Assembly: GCA_947177775.1 (NCBI GenBank)
Contig: CAMWVS010000003.1
Location: 30,039-94,038 of the forward strand
Reading direction: 5' to 3'
Length of the DNA stretch: 64,000 nt
Origin: an uncultured Prevotella sp.
GTDB lineage: Bacteria > Bacteroidota > Bacteroidia > Bacteroidales > Bacteroidaceae
How positions within the stretch are numbered: the stretch's first letter is position 1; each line of letters begins with the position of its first letter. A program made the translations under genes and the position numbers. A model generated the notes under the pieces. That model saw only the letters and a program-made list of their open reading frames with translations, searched no databases and was not told where the DNA came from. This document shows, one piece after another, positions 53,393 through 61,561 of the stretch.

Positions 53393-54919
53393 TTATTGTG
53401 GCCATGAGCCGGCTTTCACACCCTCGGTGATACCTTCCATCGCCGGAGCGCAGAACACACTGAGCGAAGAGCGGTTGAGAATGGTCATCACGCCGGTCTC
53501 ACCACCCTGGTTGAGCGAGTTGATGTCCCATGCAAAGGTGACGATGCCATTGTCGACGGCCTGACGGTTCACCTCGCGGAAGAAAGCCTTGATGGAGGCG
53601 TCGTGCTCGCTCTGGTTGGTCGTGAGCGAACGCCACTGCGCACCATACTCACCTATGATGACAGGATAGCCGCGGTCGACGAACGCCGATTTCAGGCTTT
53701 CCATCTGTGACTTCGTCCACTGTTCTTCACCATCCGTGGCGTTGTGGCTGCTGCCGCTGACGTGGTTGCCGCTTCCCCAGAACCATGTGGCAATACTGCC
53801 ATCCTCCTGACCGCAGAAACTCCACGGGTCATAATAGTGGACCTCGGCCATCAGATAGCCATCCTCCTCATCCTCAGGCATGACGAATCCAATGGCGGGA
53901 TCGACAGCCGACGATATGTTTGTAGCAGGGCCTTGAACGACGAGTGTGCGGCGGGCGTGGTTGCCTCCTGTGGCACGTACGGCGTCAACGAAAGCCTGAT
54001 TGTAGCGGTTGAGAATCGGAGTCAGCTCCTTGTGACGGCCGTTGAACAGCGTGTAGCTCTGGAACGGCTCGTTCAGTCCGGCGAAGAGCAGATGCTCGTC
54101 ATAGTTCCTGAACGCCGTGGCAATCTGCGTCCAATAGTTCTTCAGCTGCGTGGCCTTTGCCGTGATGGTCTCTTCGTCAACAGCCACATACTTGTCGCTG
54201 CTCATGCTGAAACCCTCAACTTCAATCCATCCGCCGTCCCAATGGTCGTTGAGCACGACATAGAGACCGGCGTTGATGCAATAGTCGACAACCTCCTTCA
54301 CACGCCCCATCCATTCGGCATCAATGCGGCCGTCGGTGGCGTGGATATCCCATGAGCAGGGTATGCGCACGGAGCGGAAGCCCTGTGACTTGACATAGTC
54401 GATGAGGGTCTGCGTTGTCATCGTTCCCTGCCATGCGGTTTCGGCGCCGAGTCCGCTGCCAGAGGCTTCAAGCGTGTTGCCGAGGTTCCATCCGGGATAC
54501 ATGTCGCGGGCCAGCTCCTTGGCCGTGCGGAAAGAATATTCCACATCGGGACGGACGATTTTGCCCGCCTGTGTGACGCTGATGCGTGAGAACGCGCCGT
54601 CAAGATTGGCGAGAATTGTTCCCGTGCGTTCTTCGCCGTCGTTCTTCCCGCACGTTACTGTGAATGCCGATGCATGGTTGTCACCGGAAACGCGCTCAAC
54701 AGTGAGCCACTCGGCCTCGCTGCGCACAAATGCCGTGCCGCCGTTGACGGTGAACGACGCCGTGCCGCCATCGACGGCGAACGTCAGTTCCGTTGTTGAT
54801 ATGTTCAGCGTCCCGTTGCTGTCGGCCAGCGGATTGGGACAATCGTCGTCATCACACGATGACAGGACGAGTGAAAACAGCGCTAATGCCGCTGTGAAGA
54901 ATATAGATAGTCTTTTCAT
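53393..54919 (-). CDS. BACON-domain GH5 endo-glucanase lipoprotein
   Basis: Predicted surface lipoprotein of 508 residues: lipobox LSSC with Cys22, then a BACON domain (about residues 37-116, ISTTELTFAVDGGTASFTV, WLTVERVSG), then a GH5 barrel resembling subfamily 4. Catalytic residues are Glu284 in GLNEP and Glu424 in IIGEYG; substrate-binding GWNLGNTLE and NDHWDGGW are present. The BACON-GH5_4 arrangement is that of the endo-xyloglucanase in the Bacteroides ovatus xyloglucan locus. It would start depolymerisation at the cell surface. Immediately upstream is a 110-bp array of GTTAC palindromes. Confidence 0.92.
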   Translation of the reverse strand: MKRLSIFFTAALALFSLVLSSCDDDDCPNPLADSNGTLNISTTELTFAVDGGTASFTVNGGTAFVRSEAEWLTVERVSGDNHASAFTVTCGKNDGEERTGTILANLDGAFSRISVTQAGKIVRPDVEYSFRTAKELARDMYPGWNLGNTLEASGSGLGAETAWQGTMTTQTLIDYVKSQGFRSVRIPCSWDIHATDGRIDAEWMGRVKEVVDYCINAGLYVVLNDHWDGGWIEVEGFSMSSDKYVAVDEETITAKATQLKNYWTQIATAFRNYDEHLLFAGLNEPFQSYTLFNGRHKELTPILNRYNQAFVDAVRATGGNHARRTLVVQGPATNISSAVDPAIGFVMPEDEEDGYLMAEVHYYDPWSFCGQEDGSIATWFWGSGNHVSGSSHNATDGEEQWTKSQMESLKSAFVDRGYPVIIGEYGAQWRSLTTNQSEHDASIKAFFREVNRQAVDNGIVTFAWDINSLNQGGETGVMTILNRSSLSVFCAPAMEGITEGVKAGSWPQ

Positions 54920-54977
54920 CTGTCTGATTTATTATGTTTGAATAGATGCTTTTTAGTGATGTCCTTTCTTTATCCAT

Positions 54978-55087
54978 GGTGTTACGTGAGTAGCGTAACG
55001 TTGTTACATGGCCCGCGTAACACTGTTACATGAGCCGCGTAACACTGTTACAAGGCCCGTGTAACAACGTTACACAAGCCTCGTAAC
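54978..55087. repeat. Array of five 22-bp GTTAC-N9-GTAAC units
   Basis: Five consecutive units of exactly 22 bp: 54978-54999, 55000-55021, 55022-55043, 55044-55065 and 55066-55087. Each contains GTTAC, nine variable bases, then GTAAC; adjacent units also create GTAAC-N3-GTTAC palindromes. The array lies between the upstream surface lipoprotein stop and the GH5 start, 58 bp before the GH5 ATG. Confidence 0.93.
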
Positions 55088-55099
55088 AACGTCTATGCG

Positions 55100-57781
55100 T
55101 CACCACGGAGTGGCGAAGAGCTTTTCGGAGAACCGTCCGATGGTGTAGGTCAGACTGTTCTTGAATCCGAGTGAGGTCACGCAGTTGTTGCCTTCCACAA
55201 CTTTCACATCGCCGAACGCCGGATCTGCTGCCGTACCTGCGCCCCAGATGTTGTGAAGCTCGATGCGGAAGTTGCCGTTGTCCTCGATGTCGCCCGTGAT
55301 GAGCTTTGAGGCATTGAAAGGCACGTCGTTGCCGTCACTGTTGACAGAGACAAGCTCGGCGGTAAAGGCCGGGAAAAACGAGCGTATGCCCACAACGTCA
55401 ACCATATTGACCGCACCTTCGTCAGGCGTGCCGTCACACTCGGAGGCGTCAAGCGTCATGGCGAGGTCCCCGGTGTTGGCCACCTTGTAACGGAAGCCCT
55501 CCTGAACAATCTTCAATGCGCCGGGATATTCCTTGCCCCAGTTGCCGGGATTGCCGGCCCAAGCGGGAAGCAGACCCACAGCCGTCTGCTTGACAGTGAA
55601 CGAGAGGTCGGCATCAAGTGAAACTACGGAGAACACGACTTCAAACGTCGAATTGAAAGCGAGCGCCGTCTCGGCTGTTGTCTCGCCGCCACCGGGATGG
55701 AACGGAGTATCAGCCAAACCGTTCCAGCTGTCGTTGTGACCGCAGCCCCAGATGTTGGCCAGCTCCACACGGAAGGTTCCTCCGTCCTCGATATTGCCGT
55801 AGAAGAACTTGTTTGCGTCAAACGGAACGTCATTGCCGTCAGCCTTGATGGACTCTACTCTGACGAAAGCGTTGGGATAGGCAGCCGCGAAATTCTCTAT
55901 GTCGATGACGTAGACCTGTCCGTAGACACGCGGTTCGCTGGTGGTGAACGTCAGGGTATAGGTTCCGGTCTTGCCGCCGGCAACCGTCGTCGTGGCCGAA
56001 GCCCATGCGTCAGAAGGTTCGCCCGAAGGTCCCTGACCGTAGCAGGTGAGCTTGGCGGTATAACCGTATTTCTCCTGCTGCGGAATCATGTTGATGCTGA
56101 GCAGAGCCGGATCGTTGGTACGTATCACACCGAGCTGAAGTGTGCCCTCGGTGAGCGAGAGGATGCGGATGTCGTCCGTAAGGCTGTTGACATAGTCGTC
56201 CGTATAGTTTGCCGGAGCGAGCACTTTCGCGCCTTTCAGCGTGATGGTCTTCTTCTGCTCGTCAACGGTGTATGTTCCGTTCTCCTCGGTCTCGATGCCG
56301 TCAGCCGTGATGTGTTTCACTTTTACTGTACCATCTTCATTGAATGTGATGGAACCGCGGCAGTTCTTTGCGTCGCCGCCAACAGCCCATGAGTTTCCAG
56401 CGAAGTCTGGCTCCCATGCCCAGGAGTCACCCACAACAGGTTCGTTGTTTGTCACGGTGTTCCATGAGTCGTCCATACCGTAAAAATATGTAGGACCGGG
56501 GAACACCTTGTATTCGCCATTGTCCGTGAGGTCAATCTCCCATGTCTTGCAGAGCAACGACTTGTCAAGAGCCACGTTCTTGGCTACGGAGACAGGACGT
56601 ACGGAGAGGGCCTGATAGACCGGAGTCGTAGTCCGGGCATGGCCGGAGTTGGTGAAGAGGTAGCTCATGGCAAACTGCGGGTCGGAAACGTTGGCAGAAC
56701 CGGAGAGATAGCGTCCCTCTACGGATGCGCCGGACGTCACGCCCTTCGTGCCCGAACCGGCGGCGGGAAGAAAGATGGAATTGCCGTTGGGACCGGTGAA
56801 ACGATATCCGGCCACGCCGTCCGTTTCAGCCCACTCCACGCGACAGCAGCGGAAGAGCTCTTCAAACTCGGCGATTGTCGGCATGGTTGCCTTGCCGCCG
56901 TAGACGCGGTTGGCCACGTCGGAAGCCGTGCGGTAGATGTCACCGGAAGCATAGTTGGCGATGTCAATGCTTGTGTTGTAGCCAGTCATGTCGCCGAAGC
57001 CGAAGAGACCGCCGGTCTCTGTCTCTGACGATGCGCCGAGATTGCAGCGCGCCCACTTTGTGGAAAGACCGAGGTCAACGAAATCCTGATTGACGTCGAA
57101 ATCGCGGGAAGCCGTAGTGAACGAACGGGTTTCACCGTAGACCACACCCACGCCGAGATCGAGATATGCTGCATAATAGTAGGTGGTGGAGGGGAGCAGT
57201 CCGCTTGCCGTCACATTGTAGTCAGCCGCTGTAGTGCCCGCTATTCTAACTCCGGCACGCACGTTCTCATCGCCGGCTACACCCGAAACCACTATACCGG
57301 CCTCTGCCTCGGCAGGAAACTTGTCGAGAGCGCCGGCAAGACGCGCCGTATTTGCCGTTATGTCGGTGACACCGGCGGTCACGGCCTTGGCATCGGTAAG
57401 AATGAAGCTCTTCACCTCACCCGTGTATGTCATACGGCCCTGCAGGGTTACAAAAGCCTGATAGTAATAAACCTCGCCCGGCTGGCCGCTGAGAGATGCG
57501 CTGAAAGCAGCATCACTGTTGGCCACAACACGTCCGGTCAGCTCATCGGCGGCCTCGCCGTAGTAGAAACCAGCGGTATAGGCACCGGCCGACTGACCGT
57601 CAAGCCCGCTCACCGTTCCGTGCATCAGAGCCGTTGTGGCCGTTACGTCGGCAGAACCAGTCACCACCGAACCGTCCTTGAGCAGCGGTGTCGTAGCCAC
57701 GCTGAATTCGTCGTCGCTGCACGCCGCGAACAACACGCCCATGAACAGGGCTATCATTCCGAATAATATCTTATGTTTCAT
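55100..57781 (-). CDS. Large surface lipoprotein of the PUL (putative glycan-binding protein) with FISUMP domain
   Basis: A ~893-residue lipoprotein with lipobox FAAC. Two FnIII/Ig-like domains (about residues 40-225) are followed by a Fibrobacter succinogenes major paralogous (FISUMP) domain (about 240-405: VDLGLSTKWARCNLGA, TGPNGNSIFLPAAG, SVRPV). After a calycin-like middle region (TWEIDLTDNGEY) come two related C-terminal modules sharing DGNDVPF, GxIEDxGxFRxELxNIWG. The ATG at 57781 starts the lipoprotein signal; the frame begins upstream at 57817. It is encoded between another lipoprotein and GH5 in a SusCD locus, so binding of the target glycan is likely, but no binding site is visible. 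Confidence 0.8.
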   Translation of the reverse strand: MKHKILFGMIALFMGVLFAACSDDEFSVATTPLLKDGSVVTGSADVTATTALMHGTVSGLDGQSAGAYTAGFYYGEAADELTGRVVANSDAAFSASLSGQPGEVYYYQAFVTLQGRMTYTGEVKSFILTDAKAVTAGVTDITANTARLAGALDKFPAEAEAGIVVSGVAGDENVRAGVRIAGTTAADYNVTASGLLPSTTYYYAAYLDLGVGVVYGETRSFTTASRDFDVNQDFVDLGLSTKWARCNLGASSETETGGLFGFGDMTGYNTSIDIANYASGDIYRTASDVANRVYGGKATMPTIAEFEELFRCCRVEWAETDGVAGYRFTGPNGNSIFLPAAGSGTKGVTSGASVEGRYLSGSANVSDPQFAMSYLFTNSGHARTTTPVYQALSVRPVSVAKNVALDKSLLCKTWEIDLTDNGEYKVFPGPTYFYGMDDSWNTVTNNEPVVGDSWAWEPDFAGNSWAVGGDAKNCRGSITFNEDGTVKVKHITADGIETEENGTYTVDEQKKTITLKGAKVLAPANYTDDYVNSLTDDIRILSLTEGTLQLGVIRTNDPALLSINMIPQQEKYGYTAKLTCYGQGPSGEPSDAWASATTTVAGGKTGTYTLTFTTSEPRVYGQVYVIDIENFAAAYPNAFVRVESIKADGNDVPFDANKFFYGNIEDGGTFRVELANIWGCGHNDSWNGLADTPFHPGGGETTAETALAFNSTFEVVFSVVSLDADLSFTVKQTAVGLLPAWAGNPGNWGKEYPGALKIVQEGFRYKVANTGDLAMTLDASECDGTPDEGAVNMVDVVGIRSFFPAFTAELVSVNSDGNDVPFNASKLITGDIEDNGNFRIELHNIWGAGTAADPAFGDVKVVEGNNCVTSLGFKNSLTYTIGRFSEKLFATPW

Positions 57782-57824
57782 TGCTTTATTCTCTTTGATG
57801 GTTATTCTATTACGCAATAGAAGG

Positions 57825-59831
57825 TCATTCTATCACGCATGATACACTCTCGAACATGTCGGTGTAGTCGCCTTCACCGTAGCCGTCGAACTGGATGGAG
57901 AGGTCGAGACAGGTTCCGGTGAACTTCTGCGTCGCACCGGTCGTGTTCTTCAGCGTTACGGTGGTCTCGCCGGCTGTATTGACAGTAACGGCGTCGTCAA
58001 GGTCGAAACATCCCGGCTCCCATGTCGTTTTGATGTTATTGTCGATGAGGGTGCACTTCGGTGTCTGGTTCCATTCTATCACACCTTCCTTCAGCTTGAA
58101 GGTCACTTTTATGGTCTGGCCCTTCTTCAGTTTCACGCTTGCAGCATCCTTGAAGATTCCGATACCGCCGTCACCGTAGTGGTGGAACGCCAGACGGACG
58201 CATCCGTTCTCAACCCACGTGATGCCTTCGTCGCCATAGTTGGTGTTCAGCGGAACAACGGTCGGACCGGTCTGACCACCGCTTATCTGCTTATACTTCA
58301 GTTTGGTCACGAGATAGGAATCTACGTTGCCGTTGTCGTCGGCCGACGACGGTATGCCGATGGTCAGACCCTCGCCCGGCTCACAGCCCAGCACCGTGAA
58401 CTCACGGCCGGTCACGCTGACCGTACGGAAATCGTTGGCTGCGGTGAGGATGGTCACATCCTGGTCGAAGATGAGCTTGCTGTCGGCGATGGTCACCTTA
58501 CCCTCAACGTTTCCGGCCGTATAGTCGTATGTTCCGTCGGAAGCCTTGGATATGACAAGCTCGAAGTCGCCGATTTCGTCACCGGCCATCGGTGCCCAGC
58601 TGGCGGTATAGTCGCCGTTCGTCACGCTCTGCCATGCAGCAACGCCGGGAGCGCCGTTCCACCACATCCAGTCGTAGGGTGTTTCCTCGTCGATTGTGAA
58701 TGTCATCTGACTGCCCACGTATGTCACGCCGTCGGCCTCAATGGTGAAAAGGTCGGTCGTGAGGTTGTCAAACTCAGGAAGAACGGGGTCAGCCTTGTCA
58801 ATCAGGCCTGCGTCTTCCTTCGGTATGCAGGCACCGGCGGTCTGGATAACCTCCTCTGACACGAAGTTCCATACGATATACCAGTTGCCTTCGGAGTTGG
58901 TGCGGCGTGTCACGAGACTGAGATAATACGGCGTAAGCTCGATTATCTGTATGTCCTGAGTGTAGTTGGCACAAACGTCGTCGAAGCCGATGTTGTGGAG
59001 TGCGTAGCTGTCGCTGAACGAGATGGTGGGCTTGGTCTTGTCGGACAGAGACAGATTGAACTTGCCGGTCATGTTTGTTCCCGTGCTCGCTCCCTTTGTT
59101 CCACTCTCTCCGCGATACACCTTGACCACGCAACCGTTCTGGGCATCCATGCTGAACTCCATGTAAGAGTCCATGTAGGGGTCTGTCTCGGGAACAAGCC
59201 ACGACTGGAAGCCGGGATCCCAGTTGGGCGCCCAGTTGTCGCGTCCGAAGGTGATGTCCTTGTAGACGAGGTTGGCCTCGTCGTCGGCCGTGAAGCCAGC
59301 ACCGTCGTTATCGGGGTCATACGGAGACATATACATCACCGGACCGATACATCCCAATCCGTAGTCGGCATCACAGGGATACCACTTCTTGCTGACGCCC
59401 TTCACCAGCGTCGCTGCGTCCGGCAGTTCGCTGCCCGTATAGAAGTCCTTGTCGGACAGATAGAACCACTTGTCGTCACTGAGCTGTTCAAAATCGTTCT
59501 TATCGAGTGTGAATTTATACGGTTCGCCATATACGACACCTGCACGTGTGCTCGCTCCGAACGTCACCTCATAGTCACCGGCAAAAGGCAGTTCGAGGGT
59601 CAGTTCGCTTTCCTGCGAACGTCCGGTCGGAGTAATCCACTGGGGGGTGCATCCGCTTATCTTGGATGCAAGATGTACCCTGTTGCCGTCGATAGTGACA
59701 GTGAAGGCTTTCGGGGCGACAAGGTCTTCACTCGAATACTGTGCGCTGCCGAAATCGTAGTCATCCGGCGTACAGGAACCGAGCATCAGCACGGCACCCG
59801 CCACCAACGAATAAATATGATTGAGTTTCAT
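57825..59831 (-). CDS. Surface glycan-binding-type lipoprotein of the PUL
   Basis: A 668-residue lipoprotein with lipobox LGSC. After a short N-terminal linker come an Ig-like domain (LVAPKAFTVTIDGNRVHLAS), a jelly-roll-like region (about residues 110-360), further beta domains, and a C-terminal carbohydrate-binding-like module (WVENGCVRLAFHHYGDGGIG, QTIKVTFKLKEGVIEWNQ). It follows susD by 46 bp and precedes the second lipoprotein by 43 bp. Position and architecture fit a SusE/F or SGBP-type surface glycan-binding protein. Family assignment is by context more than by a sequence motif. Confidence 0.8.
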   Translation of the reverse strand: MKLNHIYSLVAGAVLMLGSCTPDDYDFGSAQYSSEDLVAPKAFTVTIDGNRVHLASKISGCTPQWITPTGRSQESELTLELPFAGDYEVTFGASTRAGVVYGEPYKFTLDKNDFEQLSDDKWFYLSDKDFYTGSELPDAATLVKGVSKKWYPCDADYGLGCIGPVMYMSPYDPDNDGAGFTADDEANLVYKDITFGRDNWAPNWDPGFQSWLVPETDPYMDSYMEFSMDAQNGCVVKVYRGESGTKGASTGTNMTGKFNLSLSDKTKPTISFSDSYALHNIGFDDVCANYTQDIQIIELTPYYLSLVTRRTNSEGNWYIVWNFVSEEVIQTAGACIPKEDAGLIDKADPVLPEFDNLTTDLFTIEADGVTYVGSQMTFTIDEETPYDWMWWNGAPGVAAWQSVTNGDYTASWAPMAGDEIGDFELVISKASDGTYDYTAGNVEGKVTIADSKLIFDQDVTILTAANDFRTVSVTGREFTVLGCEPGEGLTIGIPSSADDNGNVDSYLVTKLKYKQISGGQTGPTVVPLNTNYGDEGITWVENGCVRLAFHHYGDGGIGIFKDAASVKLKKGQTIKVTFKLKEGVIEWNQTPKCTLIDNNIKTTWEPGCFDLDDAVTVNTAGETTVTLKNTTGATQKFTGTCLDLSIQFDGYGEGDYTDMFESVSCVIE

Positions 59832-59877
59832 GTTGTTTCTTTTTTATTTATTGTTAATACCAACGTTATTCTCTCAC

Positions 59878-61539
59878 TTACCAGCCGGCGTTCTGAGTAA
59901 GCACACCGCCCGAGAGGGTAATCTGAGTGTTGGGAATCTGCATAAGACCTTTCTTGGCGTTGAAGTTGTTGATGTCAAACCTGACGGTGGCTTCAACTCC
60001 GCCGTTCCGTACGACGGCACCGTTCTGTGACTCTTCGATGGCGCGTCCGGCGTATGCGCCGTCCTTCTCATAGCGCATCATGTCCCAGTAGCGGATTCCC
60101 TCGAAAGCGAACTCTATGGCGCGCTCGTTGCGGATGTTCTCAACGCTGTAGGAAAGCGTCTCGCCCGGGCATGAGCGGCGGTGAACCTGATTGAGGCCGT
60201 CGGCCGTTCCGGTCAGTTCGGAGTGCATCAGCAGAACGTCGGCATAGCGCATGACGGTCCAATCCTGATAGTACGTGAGGTTCATGTGGGCTACGCCGAG
60301 ATTGAAACCAACCTCCTGGCGTGTTCCGTCGGCGAAGCACATCGGAGCATACTTGCGGGTGTAGTAGCCCGTGTATTCGTATGTGTCATTGACATCGGCC
60401 TTGAATCCGACCTCATCACAGCTCCACACACAGGTGCTGAAACGCGGGTCGTTCTTATACTTGTCAACAAAAGCCTTTGTCACCGAACATGCGCCCCATC
60501 CGCTGGCGATACACAGACTTGTGGCATTGACGTTACGCGGACCGAGATAAACCTGGAACACGTTGCCGTCGGCATTACCGTTGTAGTCGGACGTAGAACC
60601 GAACTTGAGGTTCAGTATTACCTCCTTCGATATGTCGCTCTTCCATCCGCCGTTGTAGTATTTTCCCTTATAGGTGGTCTCCCATCCGTAGTTCTCTCCG
60701 CTGGACGCGTCCTTTGTGCAGGCCGGCATGAAGAGGTCGGCATAGCGCGTCTCCAGTTCGTAACCGCCGTTCTGGATCACGTCGTTGAGCGCATCAATGG
60801 CCTCCTGCTTGGTGCAGGCGGGGTTCTCCGTTCCGTAGTAACCCGTATAATAAAGGTACGCACGGGCGAGAAGAGCCTCAGCGGCATATTTCGTGATGTG
60901 TCCGTCGTTGCTTTCGCGGGCTGAAAGCGGGAAGGCGTCGGCCGGAATGTTGGCAGCGGCATACTTCAGGTCTTCAAAAATCTGTCTGTAAACCTCTGCG
61001 GCCGGGGTGCGGGCGATGTTCTCTCTTGACGGTCCGGTCAGCAGAGGCACGTCACCGAACATGCGCGAGAGGTCGAAATAGAGGATTGCGCGCAACGCAC
61101 GTGCCTGACCGAGCACACGTCCCTTGTCTGCCTCAGAGCCCCAGTCGGTCGTGTTCTCGTTGACGATAATCTTATTGCAGCGGAATATGGCGGCATAATA
61201 GTTCGTCCAGTCGGAATTGAAAAGGTTGTTGTACGACGGGGCGACAGAAAGGTCAAACTGGTCGATGGCGTTATTGTTCTTCGCGTCCGACATTCCCAGA
61301 CCGGCATGAGCCTGATCCGAGGCAAATTCGGCCAGCATAAAGATGCCTATGTCCTCGCTGCTGATTGTGCGCTGCCATCCGTCGTAACATCCCACGAGAG
61401 CCATTTCGACAGCTTCGAGATTGCGGTAGGCGGTCTCGTCGTTCATCTGCGTCATTGACTCAGTGTCGAGAGAGCACGATGTCACGGCCAATGCCGTAAG
61501 GGCCATTGTGCCCGTTAAGAATATATGTTTTGTTTTCAT
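59878..61539 (-). CDS. susD: SusD-like surface glycan-binding lipoprotein
   Basis: SusD homologue, 553 residues, lipobox VTSC. It pairs with the SusC transporter to form the lid of the import complex. SusD features are clear: the TPR-like helical region (ARALRAILYFDLSRMFGDVPLL, KYAAEALLARAYLY), the NFNAKKGLMQIP segment near the C-terminus and the final variable region. It lies 22 bp after susC. Glycan specificity cannot be deduced from the sequence, but the neighbouring enzymes point to xyloglucan. Confidence 0.95.
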   Translation of the reverse strand: MKTKHIFLTGTMALTALAVTSCSLDTESMTQMNDETAYRNLEAVEMALVGCYDGWQRTISSEDIGIFMLAEFASDQAHAGLGMSDAKNNNAIDQFDLSVAPSYNNLFNSDWTNYYAAIFRCNKIIVNENTTDWGSEADKGRVLGQARALRAILYFDLSRMFGDVPLLTGPSRENIARTPAAEVYRQIFEDLKYAAANIPADAFPLSARESNDGHITKYAAEALLARAYLYYTGYYGTENPACTKQEAIDALNDVIQNGGYELETRYADLFMPACTKDASSGENYGWETTYKGKYYNGGWKSDISKEVILNLKFGSTSDYNGNADGNVFQVYLGPRNVNATSLCIASGWGACSVTKAFVDKYKNDPRFSTCVWSCDEVGFKADVNDTYEYTGYYTRKYAPMCFADGTRQEVGFNLGVAHMNLTYYQDWTVMRYADVLLMHSELTGTADGLNQVHRRSCPGETLSYSVENIRNERAIEFAFEGIRYWDMMRYEKDGAYAGRAIEESQNGAVVRNGGVEATVRFDINNFNAKKGLMQIPNTQITLSGGVLTQNAGW

Positions 61540-61561
61540 ATTATGTTGTCTTTATTATCGG

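Noticed and set aside
54978..55087. CRISPR array at the GTTAC repeats
   Set aside because: Units are 22 bp without separate spacers of about 30 bp, the conserved parts are palindromic half-sites, and no cas gene is near.
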